DNA of 64,000 nucleotides from JBOGEN01 sp050743265 (GCA_050743265.1 JBOGEN010000130.1:1-64000); one strand, 5' to 3'. Counted from the first letter of the stretch, positions 33,554-41,994 are shown. Numbers and translations: made by a program. Notes: a model not told the origin generated them from the sequence alone.

Positions 33554-34954
33554 ATGAGCACGCCGCGTGACGTGACGGCGCCCTCCCGTGAGCAGGACGA
33601 CCCCGACATCGTCCTGCCCAGCCGCGACGACCCGTTCCTGCGTGCCTCGTGTGAGGCCGTGGGTGGGGTCGCCGGGCGGCACGTCCGGTCCGGGACGGGC
33701 TGGTGGACCCCGGTGCGCACGCTGGTGGCGCTGACCCTTCTCGTCGCAGGGCTGGGCGTGCTCAGCAAGACCCCCTGCCACCAGGAGGACTGGCCCCGGG
33801 CAGGCACTCTGCAGTACGTGCACGCCTGCTACAGCGACGTCCCGCACCTGTTCCGCGAGCGCGGGCTCGCCGACGGCGACCTGCCGTACCTCGACTCCGC
33901 GGTGGAGTACCCGGTACTCACCGGCGCGGTGATGGGAGCGACGGCACAGGCCGCGCTCGCCCTCGCGGACGTGCGCGACGCCCAGGCAACGCGCTTCTTC
34001 GACGTGAACGCCCTGCTGTTCGCCGCCCTCGCCGTCGTCACCGTGCTCGGCGTCGCGGCACTCTCCCGGCGCCGGCCGTGGGACGCCGCGCTCGTCGCGC
34101 TGTCCCCGGTGCTCGCGCTCACCGCGACCATCAACTGGGACATGCTCGCGGTCGCGCTCACCACGCTGGCGATGCTCGCGTGGGCGCGGCGCAGACCCGT
34201 GCTCGCCGGCGTCCTGCTCGGTCTCGCGGTGAGCGCGAAGTTCTACCCGGTCGTGCTGCTCGGCCCGCTGTTCCTGCTGGCGCTGCGGGCCGGACGGCTG
34301 CACGTCCTCGTCCGGACCGTCGCCGCCGCCGTCGCAGCCTGGCTCGCCGTCAACCTGCCCGTCGTGCTCGTCGCACCCGACGCGTGGGCGGAGTTCTACA
34401 CGTTCAGCGAGCGACGCGAGGCGAGCTTCGGCTCGCCCTGGTACTGGTACACGCACGTCGTCGGGCCGCTCCACACGGGCACGGTGAACCTGCTCGGCAC
34501 GCTCACGTTCGGTGTCCTTGCGCTCGGCATCGCGGTGCTCGCCCTGAGTGCCCCGGCTCGGCCGCGGCTCGCACAGGTCGCGTTCCTCACCGTCGCCGCG
34601 TTCTGCCTCACCAACAAGGTGTACTCCCCGCAGTTCGCGCTGTGGCTCCTGCCGCTGGCCGCGCTCGCCCGGCCCCGCTGGCGAGACCTGCTGGCCTGGC
34701 AGGCGTGCGAGGTCCTGTACTTCCTCGCCGTCTGGTACCACCTCGCGTCCTTCACCGACACCGAGCGCGGGCTTCCGGACGGCGCGTACTGGGTTGCCCT
34801 GTGGCTGCACGTCGCCGGCACCCTCGTGCTCGCCGGGCTGGTGGTCAGGGACGTGCTGCGCCCCGACCTCGACCCCGTGCGCGCCGAGGGGGTGGACGAC
34901 CCCGCCGGCGGCGTCCTCGACGGTGCCCCTGATGCGGTCGCGTGGGGGCGGTGA
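33554..34954 (+). CDS. GT87-family membrane glycosyltransferase
   Basis: A 466-residue polytopic protein with about 10 hydrophobic segments. Features of the GT-C mannosyltransferase fold are a short acidic N-terminal loop after the first helix (the HQEDWPR region), YLDSAVEYPVLTG and LTATINWDMLAVALTTLAM. Proteins of this type use polyprenyl-phosphate sugars to build cell-envelope glycolipids. It follows ponA1, as Rv0051 does in M. tuberculosis. Its stop overlaps the PIG-V start by four bases. Confidence 0.78.
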   Translation: MSTPRDVTAPSREQDDPDIVLPSRDDPFLRASCEAVGGVAGRHVRSGTGWWTPVRTLVALTLLVAGLGVLSKTPCHQEDWPRAGTLQYVHACYSDVPHLFRERGLADGDLPYLDSAVEYPVLTGAVMGATAQAALALADVRDAQATRFFDVNALLFAALAVVTVLGVAALSRRRPWDAALVALSPVLALTATINWDMLAVALTTLAMLAWARRRPVLAGVLLGLAVSAKFYPVVLLGPLFLLALRAGRLHVLVRTVAAAVAAWLAVNLPVVLVAPDAWAEFYTFSERREASFGSPWYWYTHVVGPLHTGTVNLLGTLTFGVLALGIAVLALSAPARPRLAQVAFLTVAAFCLTNKVYSPQFALWLLPLAALARPRWRDLLAWQACEVLYFLAVWYHLASFTDTERGLPDGAYWVALWLHVAGTLVLAGLVVRDVLRPDLDPVRAEGVDDPAGGVLDGAPDAVAWGR

Positions 34955-36168
34955 GCGTGCACGACCGCGGCGGCCTGCTGGACGTGCTGCGGCGGAGGGC
35001 CAGGGACGCTGCCGAGCATGTGGACCCGTCCGACCGCGAGGTGCTCGGGCTCTGGCTCGCGTCCCGGCTCTCCGTCGTCGTGGTGGTGACCTCGGCCGGC
35101 TGGATCTTCAGCGCGGGCGACCGGCCGGAGCCGTTCTGGGACCGGTGGGTCCGGTGGGACGCGGTCCACTACGAGGCCATCGCGCGCTTCGGCTACGACG
35201 GCAACCCCGCCAGCACCGACCCGACGCCGCTCGAGGCCTTCTTCCCCGGGTTCCCGCTGCTGCTGCGGTTCCTGGCGGAGACGGGCCTCGGGTACGTGGG
35301 TGCCGGGCTGCTCATCTCGCTCGTCGCGGGCGCGGTCGGCATGCTCGCGCTCGCGCGTACCGCCGCGCTCGAGCCCGGGGCGGGGTCGCCAGGGACAGGG
35401 TCGCCGGGGGCAGGGTCGCCCGCCTCGGCGGTGGGGGCGCGGGCGGTGCTGCTCGTCGTCGTGTCCCCGGCCGCGGTCTTCCTCGCGGTCGGCTACACCG
35501 AGGCGCTGTTCCTCGCGCTCGCGTTGCCGGCGTGGCTCGCCGCCCGCCGCGGGGCATGGGCCACGGCGGGCCTGCTCGCCATGGCGGCCACCGGCGTCCG
35601 GGTGACCGGACTGTTCCTCGCGGTGGCGCTCGTCGTCGAGTACGCGGTGGCGCGAGACCGCCGCACCGGCTGGCGGGGTCTGGCCTGGCTCGCGACCCCG
35701 CTCGTCCCGCTGGTGGCGTACTCCGCGTACCAGCACGAGCGCACCGGGGACTGGCAGGCCTGGCAGCACGCCCAGGAGGCGCACTGGTCCCGCACCTTCA
35801 CCTGGCCGTGGGAGGCGTTCGAGACGACGTTCCGTGCGGCGTTCCTCGACGAGGTGCAGACCCCCGGCTTCGCCTGGTACTTCCGGCTCGAGGTCGTCAT
35901 GGCGCTGGTCGGCGTCGCGCTCACGCTGTGGCTGCTGTGGCGGCGCCGCTGGGCCGAGTTCACGTACGTCGGGCTGCAGGTGGGGGCGCTCGTCACGTCC
36001 TCGTTCTACCTGTCCGTGCCGCGGGCCAGCCTGCTGTGGTGGCCGCTGTGGACGGCGCTCGCGGCCGCATCGCGGCGGCGGTGGGTGCTCGGGCTCTACC
36101 TCGCGGTGTCCGTGCCGGTGGCCGTGCTCGTCGCGGGGGCGTACGCGATGCAGCGCTGGGCGGGCTGA
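34951..36168 (+). CDS. PIG-V-like membrane mannosyltransferase
   Basis: A 405-residue polytopic protein. The segment WVRWDAVHYEAIARFGYDG (about 60-80) matches the PIG-V/GT76 WD-x-x-HY motif, and AFFPGFPLLLRF follows. It likely adds mannose to an envelope lipid such as a phosphatidylinositol mannoside or to a protein. The GTG at 34951 overlaps the upstream stop in the typical GTGA pattern, and a slightly longer reading starts at 34942. A loop near residue 145-160 holds three GSPG-type repeats. Confidence 0.82.
   Translation: MSVHDRGGLLDVLRRRARDAAEHVDPSDREVLGLWLASRLSVVVVVTSAGWIFSAGDRPEPFWDRWVRWDAVHYEAIARFGYDGNPASTDPTPLEAFFPGFPLLLRFLAETGLGYVGAGLLISLVAGAVGMLALARTAALEPGAGSPGTGSPGAGSPASAVGARAVLLVVVSPAAVFLAVGYTEALFLALALPAWLAARRGAWATAGLLAMAATGVRVTGLFLAVALVVEYAVARDRRTGWRGLAWLATPLVPLVAYSAYQHERTGDWQAWQHAQEAHWSRTFTWPWEAFETTFRAAFLDEVQTPGFAWYFRLEVVMALVGVALTLWLLWRRRWAEFTYVGLQVGALVTSSFYLSVPRASLLWWPLWTALAAASRRRWVLGLYLAVSVPVAVLVAGAYAMQRWAG
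35378..35420 (+). repeat. 15-bp imperfect repeats in the PIG-V gene
   Basis: The word CAGGGTCGCC recurs at 15-base spacing, encoding GSPGTGSPGAGSP in a loop between membrane helices. The repeats stay in frame. Confidence 0.65.
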
Positions 36169-36173
36169 GACCG

Positions 36174-37205
36174 TCAGGAGTCCTCGATCGCGTCGACGTG
36201 GGTGGTCGTCATCCGGACGTCGCAGGCCAGAGTGTCCCCGATCTTCGGCGGGGTCACCGCGTCCGGCAGCCAGAGCATGCTCACCTGCATGTGCGGGGGC
36301 TCGGCGAACCAGCGGCGGCGTCCCGCCCAGGTGAACGGGCTCAGCGCCCGGCCGGACGCGCCCAGCATGCCGATCGCGAGCACCTTGGCGCGGCTCACCA
36401 CACCGCGGACCGGCTTGGGGGCCTCCAGCCCGACGCCGTGCGCCGTCCCGCCGGCCACGACGAGGAGCCAGCCGTCCCGCCGGGCGCGGTGCTGCCGGTA
36501 GCCGTACCGGTCGCCGCGGGCCAGCCGGTGGACGTCGAGGACCGTGCCGCGTGCCTCGAGCGCGTCCCTGTCGCCGAGCCAGAGCCGGGTGCCGATCCGG
36601 GGGCGCAGCGTCCAGTCCGGGCAGCGGCGGCGGACCTCGGCCAGCTCGTCGTCGGAGAGGTGGCTCACCCACAGCACGCGGCGCGGCACGGTCGGGCCGT
36701 CGAGCACCTCGGCCCAGTGCACGACCTCGCTCACCCGCCCCTCGCTGGGCTCGTCCATCGGCAGGTGCAGCGCGAACCCCTCGCACTGCAGTCCGTCCAG
36801 CATGCCGGGCACCTCACGGAGGTCGTCCGGGCCCAGGCCGTGGCGCACCATCCGTGTGAGCAGCTCGACGACGACGCGCGAGCCGGTGCCGGCCAGGGCG
36901 GTCAACCCGTCCACGTCCGAGACCGTCCGGACGACCTGAGGGTGCGGTGCCGGGTCGTCCCACGGCCGGTACGGGGACAGCACGAGCACGTCGTGCGCGA
37001 AGTGCTCGCGGACCGCCTCCACCTCGCCGGCCTCGCCGACCGCCACCGTGTCCACGCCGAGACGGGTCGCCTCCTCGGCGAGGCGGGACAGCCCGAAGCC
37101 GTACCCGTTGCCCTTCACGACGGGGACGAGCCCCTCGACGACGTCGCGCACCCCGTCCAGGTGGCGTCGCCAGCGTGACGTGTCGATGAGGAGCGTGAAC
37201 GGCAT
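36174..37205 (-). CDS. Alanine racemase-like PLP protein
   Basis: A 343-residue fold-type III PLP protein. PLP lysine lies in LVPVVKGNGYGFG (about 26-40), with VELLTRMVRHGL and a C-terminal beta domain ending GDTLACDVRMTTTHVDAI. The sequence departs from canonical alanine racemases and the expected catalytic Tyr motif is not clear to me. It may be a divergent alanine racemase or a related D-amino acid enzyme. It lies 61 bases after femX on the same strand, so it may feed D-alanine or another amino acid into peptidoglycan bridges. GAAGGGA precedes the ATG. Confidence 0.75.
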   Translation of the reverse strand: MPFTLLIDTSRWRRHLDGVRDVVEGLVPVVKGNGYGFGLSRLAEEATRLGVDTVAVGEAGEVEAVREHFAHDVLVLSPYRPWDDPAPHPQVVRTVSDVDGLTALAGTGSRVVVELLTRMVRHGLGPDDLREVPGMLDGLQCEGFALHLPMDEPSEGRVSEVVHWAEVLDGPTVPRRVLWVSHLSDDELAEVRRRCPDWTLRPRIGTRLWLGDRDALEARGTVLDVHRLARGDRYGYRQHRARRDGWLLVVAGGTAHGVGLEAPKPVRGVVSRAKVLAIGMLGASGRALSPFTWAGRRRWFAEPPHMQVSMLWLPDAVTPPKIGDTLACDVRMTTTHVDAIEDS

Positions 37206-37266
37206 GGCGTCCCTTCGCGGTCTTCGGGTGCGACGTCGGTGGCGCGTCCCGGTGGGGCCCGGTTGC

Positions 37267-38391
37267 TCAGCGGCGCTTCATGTACGCCTCGAAGGCCTTG
37301 TGCAGCACGGGGTTGAGCGGGTAGTCCCACTCCCCGACGTACTCGACGGCCTCTCCGCCGGTCCCCACCTTGAACCGGAGCAGGCCGAACAGGTGGTGGT
37401 CGGGGTCGAGCGTGTCGCTCATCCCGCGCAGGTCGTACACCCGGGCGCCGCCCTCGTGCGCGTCACGGATCATCTGCCACTGGACAGCGTTGCTGGCCCG
37501 CACCCGCTGCCCGGAGGTGCTGCTCGCGCCGTACGAGTACCAGACGTGCTCGCCGACGGTGACGAGGATCGTCGCGGCGTGCAGCGTGTCCTCGTGGTGG
37601 GCGAGGTAGAGCCGCAGCCGGTCCGGGTGCTCGGCGGTCATCGCGTCGTACATCCGGGTGAAGTAGTGCAGCGGCCGTCCGGTGAACCCGTCCCGCTGCG
37701 CCGTCTCGAGGTAGAGCGTGTGGAAGGCGGCCAGGTCCGCGCGGGTGCCCTGGCTGACCTCCACGCCCTCCTTCTCGGCCTTGCGGACGTTGCGTCGCCA
37801 CTCCTGGTTCAGGCCGGTCCACACGTCGTCGAGGCTGCGCCCCTCCAGCGGCAGCTGGAACACGTACCGCGGCTGGTAGTCGCCGAAGCCCGCCCCGCCG
37901 GACTCCCCCTGGCGCCAGCCCGTCGCCCGCAGCTCGTCGGCGATCTTCAGCGCGGCGTCGCTCTCCATGTCAGGCGGCAGTTCCCTGAGCCGGCGTACGC
38001 CGGGGTCGGGGTCCTTGAGCGCCTGCTTGATGGTGGCCGAGGACCACCGGCGTACGACCACGGGCGGGCCCATCTTCACCGAGAACGCCTTGCGCTCCCG
38101 TAGGTGGGCGAGCATCGGGTCGAGCACGTCCGGCAGGACGCCGGCCTCCCAGTCGAGCACCGGGCCCTCGGGGAGGTACGCGAGGTACCGGTGAACCCGG
38201 GGGATCTGGCGGAACAGGACGAGCCCCGCCCCGACGAGCCGCCCGTCCTCCTCGACCCAGCCGATGCTCTCGGACGTCCAGCCCGCCTTCACGTCCGCCC
38301 AGGCGGGGCACTGGAGGAAGCTGGCCGACGACAGGCTCGCGACGTACGCGAGGTGCTCGTCGCGGGAGAGGGGCCGGACGCTCAGGCTCAT
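37267..38391 (-). CDS. femX: FemX/FemAB-type peptidoglycan bridge amino acid transferase
   Basis: A 374-residue Fem-family enzyme that adds an amino acid from aminoacyl-tRNA to the lipid II lysine or diaminopimelate side chain, beginning the interpeptide bridge. Visible features are PEGPVLDW, LNQEWRRNVRKAEKEGV (about 200-216) and ARVYDLRG followed by GLLRFKVG near the C-terminus. It is close to the Streptomyces FemX that adds the first glycine. The ATG at 38391 lies eight bases after a TAGCCT hexamer (leaderless); a GTG six bases upstream is possible. The alanine-racemase-like gene follows. Confidence 0.9.
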   Translation of the reverse strand: MSLSVRPLSRDEHLAYVASLSSASFLQCPAWADVKAGWTSESIGWVEEDGRLVGAGLVLFRQIPRVHRYLAYLPEGPVLDWEAGVLPDVLDPMLAHLRERKAFSVKMGPPVVVRRWSSATIKQALKDPDPGVRRLRELPPDMESDAALKIADELRATGWRQGESGGAGFGDYQPRYVFQLPLEGRSLDDVWTGLNQEWRRNVRKAEKEGVEVSQGTRADLAAFHTLYLETAQRDGFTGRPLHYFTRMYDAMTAEHPDRLRLYLAHHEDTLHAATILVTVGEHVWYSYGASSTSGQRVRASNAVQWQMIRDAHEGGARVYDLRGMSDTLDPDHHLFGLLRFKVGTGGEAVEYVGEWDYPLNPVLHKAFEAYMKRR

Positions 38392-38399
38392 GGGCACCG

Positions 38400-38405
38400 A
38401 GGCTA
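38400..38405 (-). promoter_or_regulatory. -10 hexamer for leaderless femX mRNA
   Basis: Minus-strand TAGCCT lies eight bases before the ATG at 38391 (five before a possible GTG two codons upstream). No ribosome-binding site is visible. Confidence 0.45.
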
Positions 38406-38451
38406 CTCACCAGGGGGCCCGGCCCCTGACCGGCTCAGCGCCCTTGCCGGC

Positions 38452-39246
38452 TCAGCCGCCGACGCGCTCCCGGAGGAAGGCGACGTCGGCCGCCTGACCC
38501 TCGACACCGCCCGGGGTCTCGCACACGACCGGGGCGCCCGCCGCGCGGACGACCGCGACCAGCAGATCCGGGTCGATCACGCCCTGGCCCAGGTTCACGT
38601 GGCGGTCCCGCCCGGAGTCGAACTCGTCGTTGCTGTCGTTGGCGTGGACGAGGTCGACCCGGCCGGTGATCGCCTTCACCCGGTCGACGACGTCGAGCAG
38701 CCCCTCCCCGCCGGCGTGCGCGTGGCAGGTGTCGAGGCAGAAGCCGACCCGGCCGGCGTTCTCGGTGTCGCCGATCGCGTCCCACAGGCGGGCGATGGAC
38801 TCCAGGTGCCGGGTCATCGCCTTCTCGCCGCCGGCCGTGTTCTCGACGAGGATCGGGATGGGGAACTCGAGGCGCTCGACCGTCTTGCGCCAGTTGTCGA
38901 AGCCCGTCGCCGGGTCGTCGTTGCGCAGGACGTGGCCGCCGTGGACGACCAGCCCCTTCGCCCCGACGGACGCCGCCATCTCGACGTGCTGGGCCAGCAG
39001 CTTGCGGCTCGGGATGCGGATCCGGTTGTTCGCGGTGGCCACGTTGAGCACGTATGGGGCGTGCACGTACAGGTCGACGCCGTCGCGCTCGGCGTCCGCG
39101 CGCAGGCCCTCAGCACCCCCGGCGTACGCGACCTGGGGGCCCTTCCACCCCTGGGGGTCGCCGAGGAAGAACTGGGCCAGGCCGGCCTCGCGGGCCCGGG
39201 CCTCGGCCAGCGGGTCGGTCTGGTCGACATGGGCTCCGATGCGCAT
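38452..39246 (-). CDS. nfo: Deoxyribonuclease IV (AP endonuclease)
   Basis: Endonuclease IV repairs abasic sites by cutting 5' of them, using three zinc ions. The 264-residue protein has RIGAHV at its N-terminus, LYVHAPYVLNVATAN and KGLVVHGGHV, plus LVENTAGG, GFCLDTCHAHAGG and LVHANDSNDEFDSGRDRHVNLGQG, which carry the His, Glu and Asp metal ligands. It is slightly shorter than E. coli Nfo (285). A TAGGCT hexamer seven bases upstream of the ATG suggests a leaderless mRNA. Confidence 0.93.
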   Translation of the reverse strand: MRIGAHVDQTDPLAEARAREAGLAQFFLGDPQGWKGPQVAYAGGAEGLRADAERDGVDLYVHAPYVLNVATANNRIRIPSRKLLAQHVEMAASVGAKGLVVHGGHVLRNDDPATGFDNWRKTVERLEFPIPILVENTAGGEKAMTRHLESIARLWDAIGDTENAGRVGFCLDTCHAHAGGEGLLDVVDRVKAITGRVDLVHANDSNDEFDSGRDRHVNLGQGVIDPDLLVAVVRAAGAPVVCETPGGVEGQAADVAFLRERVGG

Positions 39247-39253
39247 GCCGACG

Positions 39254-39259
39254 AGCCTA
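39254..39259 (-). promoter_or_regulatory. -10 hexamer for leaderless nfo mRNA
   Basis: Minus-strand TAGGCT lies seven bases before the ATG at 39246. This is the same hexamer-spacing pattern as sigM and the MFS gene. Confidence 0.5.
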
Positions 39260-39291
39260 CGGCGGGCGTGCGACAACCCGGGGCGGCGCCA

Positions 39292-39345
39292 GGCCGGCTG
39301 CAGGGCCGGCTGCAGGGCCGCCTCGTACAGGCCGCCTAGTACAGG
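39292..39345. repeat. Two short tandem duplications after the small membrane protein gene
   Basis: GGCCGGCTGCAG is repeated head-to-tail (39292-39303, 39304-39315). Next to it a 15-mer starting GGCCGCCT is repeated with one change (39316-39330, 39331-39345). The second copy includes the stop codon of the small membrane protein gene. Confidence 0.8.
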
Positions 39346-39629
39346 CCGCCGTGCGCCAGGTTCAGGTAGACGCCCACGCAGGAGAAGCCCAGCCCGAACA
39401 CGATCACCCAGCGCTCTGCCGTGGTCGCCGAGATCAGCTGGGCGTACCCGCCGCAGATCGCCCCGATCGCGCCGATCCAGGCTCCGGGAGCGTGCAGCTC
39501 GTCCCACCCGGTCATGACCAGCGAGACCAGCCCGAACACCACGGTGACGGCGGCGAGGGCGTTCTCCCTGGGGTGGGGTACGCCGTCCGTGTTGAGCGTG
39601 AGGTGCGGGCGGTGAATGGTCAGCGCCAT
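39336..39629 (-). CDS. Small membrane protein of unknown function
   Basis: I do not recognise this 97-residue protein. It has three likely membrane helices (ALAAVTVVFGLVSLVM, WIGAIGAICGGYAQLI and WVIVFGLGFSCVGVYL) and a short polar N-terminus (ALTIHRPHLTLNTDGVPHPREN). Small proteins like this lie between nfo/femX and rpsF in several actinobacteria, but no role is known to me. GGAGG lies eight bases before the ATG. The 3' end lies in the tandem repeat noted at 39292-39345. Confidence 0.75.
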   Translation of the reverse strand: MALTIHRPHLTLNTDGVPHPRENALAAVTVVFGLVSLVMTGWDELHAPGAWIGAIGAICGGYAQLISATTAERWVIVFGLGFSCVGVYLNLAHGGLY

Positions 39630-39741
39630 CTGCGTCACCTCCGGTGACTGTGGCCCGTGCGGCCCCTGGTGATCGTCAGAGTGCGCCGCCGGGGGCGGGT
39701 TGGCAAGGTCCCCGCAGCACCGCTGGTAGCCTGGGCCGCTG

Positions 39742-39804
39742 CGCACGTGCCCCTGCGGGGCGTGCTGCGACGCACCAGCCCTCCTGCCACGGAGAGACCG
39801 TGGC
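39742..39804 (+). ncRNA. Structured rpsF leader (two hairpins)
   Basis: The rpsF leader holds two hairpins: 39742-39764 (GCACG and CGTGC outer arms plus a CCCC/GGGG inner stem) and 39786-39804 (GCCACGG and CCGTGGC arms, five-base loop). A TAGCCT at 39726-39731 is a possible -10. The position suits the ribosomal S6:S18 autoregulatory leader known in other bacteria, but I have not matched that consensus. Confidence 0.4.
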
Positions 39805-39832
39805 CGCCGAGTCCAGAGGAGGTGGGGTACGC

Positions 39833-40123
39833 ATGCGTCGTTACGAGCTGATGGTCATCCTCGACCCGGAGCTCGAGGAGCGAACGGTCGCCCCGTCGCT
39901 CGAGCAGTTCCTCAACGTCGTCCGGTCCGGTGGCGGCAGCGTCGAGAAGGTCGACATCTGGGGTCGCCGCCGCCTCGCGTACGAGATCGACAAGAAGGTG
40001 GACGGCATCTACGCGGTGGCCGACCTGACCGCCGAGCCCGAGGTCGTCGCGGAGCTCGACCGCCAGCTGAACCTCAACGAGGCCGTCCTGCGCACGAAGC
40101 TCATCCGCCCTGACATCCGTTAG
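39833..40123 (+). CDS. rpsF: Small ribosomal subunit protein bS6
   Basis: A 96-residue ribosomal protein beginning MRRYELMVILDPELEERTV with the family motif VEKVDIWGRRRLAYEIDKK. bS6 pairs with bS18 in the 30S platform. It starts the rpsF-ssb-rpsR-rplI operon (Rv0053-Rv0056 order). GAGGAGG precedes the ATG. A reading further upstream lacks conservation. Confidence 0.97.
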   Translation: MRRYELMVILDPELEERTVAPSLEQFLNVVRSGGGSVEKVDIWGRRRLAYEIDKKVDGIYAVADLTAEPEVVAELDRQLNLNEAVLRTKLIRPDIR

Positions 40124-40192
40124 GCGTACGGTCCGTACCCACGGGCCCCGACGGGCCCGAGTACCCGTTCCGAGCGAAGGCCGAGACAAGCC

Positions 40193-40711
40193 ATGGCAGC
40201 TGGCGACACCCAGATCACCCTCGTCGGCAACCTCGTCGACGACCCCGAGCTGCGGTTCACGCCGTCCGGGCAGGCGGTCGCGAAGTTCCGCATCGCCTCC
40301 ACCCCGCGGTACATGGACCGCCAGACCAACGAGTGGAAGGACGGCGAAAGCCTCTTCCTCACCTGCAACGTGTGGCGGCAGGCGGCCGAGAACGTCGCCG
40401 AGACGCTGCAGCGCGGCATGCGCGTCATCGTCCAGGGGCGGCTGCGCCAGCGGTCGTACGAGACCCGCGAGGGCGAGAAGCGCACCGTGTACGAGGTCGA
40501 GGTCGACGAGGTCGGGCCGTCGCTGCGCAACGCCACGGCGAAGGTCAACAAGACCACCCGCTCCGGCGGGGGCGGTGGAGGCGGCGGCTTCGGCGGCGGC
40601 GCCCCGTCCGGTGGCGCGGACGACCCGTGGGCCACGGCCGGCTCCTCCTCCTCCGCCGGGGGAGGCAGCTGGGGCGCCGCCGGGGGCTCCACGGACGAGC
40701 CGCCGTTCTGA
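40193..40711 (+). CDS. ssb: Single-stranded DNA-binding protein
   Basis: A 172-residue SSB. The OB-fold occupies about 1-115, including DTQITLVGNLVDDPELRFTP and RVIVQGRLRQRSYETREGEKR. A Gly-rich disordered linker (about 122-160) follows, and the tail DEPPF is the conserved tip that recruits repair and replication partners. It lies between rpsF and rpsR, the usual actinobacterial arrangement. Confidence 0.97.
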   Translation: MAAGDTQITLVGNLVDDPELRFTPSGQAVAKFRIASTPRYMDRQTNEWKDGESLFLTCNVWRQAAENVAETLQRGMRVIVQGRLRQRSYETREGEKRTVYEVEVDEVGPSLRNATAKVNKTTRSGGGGGGGGFGGGAPSGGADDPWATAGSSSSAGGGSWGAAGGSTDEPPF

Positions 40712-40741
40712 CCCGGCCCTGACCACCCATCACTGACCATT

Positions 40742-40760
40742 CCCGCCACACCCTGGCGGG
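40742..40760 (+). terminator. Hairpin between ssb and rpsR
   Basis: Arms CCCGCCA and TGGCGGG pair perfectly around a five-base loop, 30 bases after ssb. It may attenuate or terminate part of the transcript, leaving rpsR and rplI with different levels, or act as an RNA-stability element. Confidence 0.5.
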
Positions 40761-40784
40761 GCTCTTCCGAAGGGGAGCACCACG

Positions 40785-41021
40785 ATGGCCAAGAACATCA
40801 CACGCAAGCCGAAGAAGAAGGTCTGCGTGTTCTGCAAGGAGAAGATCTCGTACGTCGACTACAAGGACACGGCGCTGCTGCGCAAGTTCATCTCGGACCG
40901 CGGCAAGATCCGTGCCCGTCGGGTGTCCGGCAACTGCACGCAGCACCAGCGTGACGTCGCCGTCGCGATCAAGAACAGCCGCGAGATGGCGCTGCTCCCG
41001 TACACGAGCACGGCGCGCTGA
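40785..41021 (+). CDS. rpsR: Small ribosomal subunit protein bS18
   Basis: A 78-residue ribosomal protein starting MAKNITRKPKKKVCVFCKEK. The Cys pair CVFC and the later NCTQHQ suggest the zinc-binding (C+) form of S18. The core LRKFISDRGKIRARRVSGNCTQHQRDVAVAIKNSREMALLPY is typical. It binds S6 in the 30S platform. A separate C-minus paralogue is common in actinobacteria but is not in this window. Confidence 0.97.
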   Translation: MAKNITRKPKKKVCVFCKEKISYVDYKDTALLRKFISDRGKIRARRVSGNCTQHQRDVAVAIKNSREMALLPYTSTAR

Positions 41022-41036
41022 GGGGTTGGGGACACG

Positions 41037-41486
41037 ATGAAGCTCATCCTCACCCAGGAGGTCTCCGGCCTCGGCTCGGCCGGCGACGTCGTCGACGTCA
41101 AGGACGGGTACGGCCGCAACTACCTCGTTCCGCGTGGCATCGCCATCCGCTGGACGAAGGGCGGCGAGAAGCAGGTGGCCGTCATCCGCCGCGGTCGTGA
41201 GGTCCGGGAGATCCGAGACCTCGGCCAGGCACAGCAGGTCGCCACCGAGCTGTCCTCGCTGGAGGTCAGGCTGCCCGTCCGGTCCGGCCGTACGGGCCGC
41301 CTGTTCGGCTCGGTGACCTCGGCTGACATCGCGAACGCGGTGAAGAACGCGGGCGGTCCCGACCTCGACAAGCGCCGCATCGAGCTGGGCGCCCCCATCA
41401 AGACGCTGGGCCAGCACCGGGTGAACGTGCGGCTGCACGAGGAGGTCATCGCGGCGGTGGACGTGGAGGTCGTGGCCGACTCCTGA
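41037..41486 (+). CDS. rplI: Large ribosomal subunit protein bL9
   Basis: A 149-residue protein with the L9 N-terminal domain MKLILTQEVSGLGSAGDVVDVKDGYGRNYLVPRG, a long helix and a C-terminal RNA-binding domain (about 80-149). It closes the rpsF operon, 15 bases after rpsR, and is followed by a hairpin terminator. Confidence 0.97.
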   Translation: MKLILTQEVSGLGSAGDVVDVKDGYGRNYLVPRGIAIRWTKGGEKQVAVIRRGREVREIRDLGQAQQVATELSSLEVRLPVRSGRTGRLFGSVTSADIANAVKNAGGPDLDKRRIELGAPIKTLGQHRVNVRLHEEVIAAVDVEVVADS

Positions 41487-41493
41487 CGGCTGC

Positions 41494-41521
41494 CCTCGCC
41501 CGGCGTACGGTTCGGGCGAGG
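41494..41521 (+). terminator. Terminator after rplI
   Basis: Arms CCTCGCCC and GGGCGAGG pair perfectly around a 12-base loop, just after the rplI stop. Likely end of the ribosomal operon transcript. Confidence 0.6.
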
Positions 41522-41602
41522 CGGCTCGCGCGGGGTCGGCTCGTCCACCGGAGGGTCCTGCCGAGCGGTATCCCGCCCGGCAGGCGGCGAGGGGAGCTGA
41601 GC

Positions 41603-41971
41603 ATGGGGCAGCCGGTCGTCCACTTCGAGATCGTGGGGCAGGACGCGGACCTGCTCAAGCGCTACTACGCCGACCTCTTCGGGTGGCGCGTCGACGACGC
41701 GAACTCGATGGGGTACGGCGTGGTCGCGCGCGAGGAGAACCTGTCGCCCGACGGCGTCGGCATCGGCGGTGGCATCAGCGGCGGCCCGGAGGGCTACCCG
41801 GGCCACCTCACGTTCTACGTCCACGTGCCGGACGTGGAGGAGGCGCTCGCCCGCGCGGAGACGCTCGGCGGAACGCGCATGATGGGCCCGGAGAAGCCGA
41901 TGGAGGGCCTCGTCGTCGGGATCTTCCAGGATCCCGAGGGGCACGTCGTCGGCGTGATGACGGAGGGCTGA
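41603..41971 (+). CDS. VOC-family (glyoxalase-like) protein
   Basis: A 122-residue VOC protein with one to two beta-alpha-beta-beta-beta modules. PVVHFEIVGQDADLLKRYYADLFGWRV and the later TFYVHVPDVEEALARAETLGGTRMMGP and FQDPEGHVVGVM are typical. Such proteins bind small molecules or metals, often as lyases, dioxygenases or resistance proteins. The substrate is unknown. GGGGAGC lies before the ATG. It converges on the MATE gene 24 bases away. Confidence 0.86.
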   Translation: MGQPVVHFEIVGQDADLLKRYYADLFGWRVDDANSMGYGVVAREENLSPDGVGIGGGISGGPEGYPGHLTFYVHVPDVEEALARAETLGGTRMMGPEKPMEGLVVGIFQDPEGHVVGVMTEG

Positions 41972-41994
41972 GGGCGCGGTCTCGGGAGGCGCGC

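Noticed and set aside
34396..36786. Long minus-strand reading frame (796 codons) across the two glycosyltransferase genes
   Set aside because: It overlaps genes with clear family motifs on the other strand and carries no recognisable domain.
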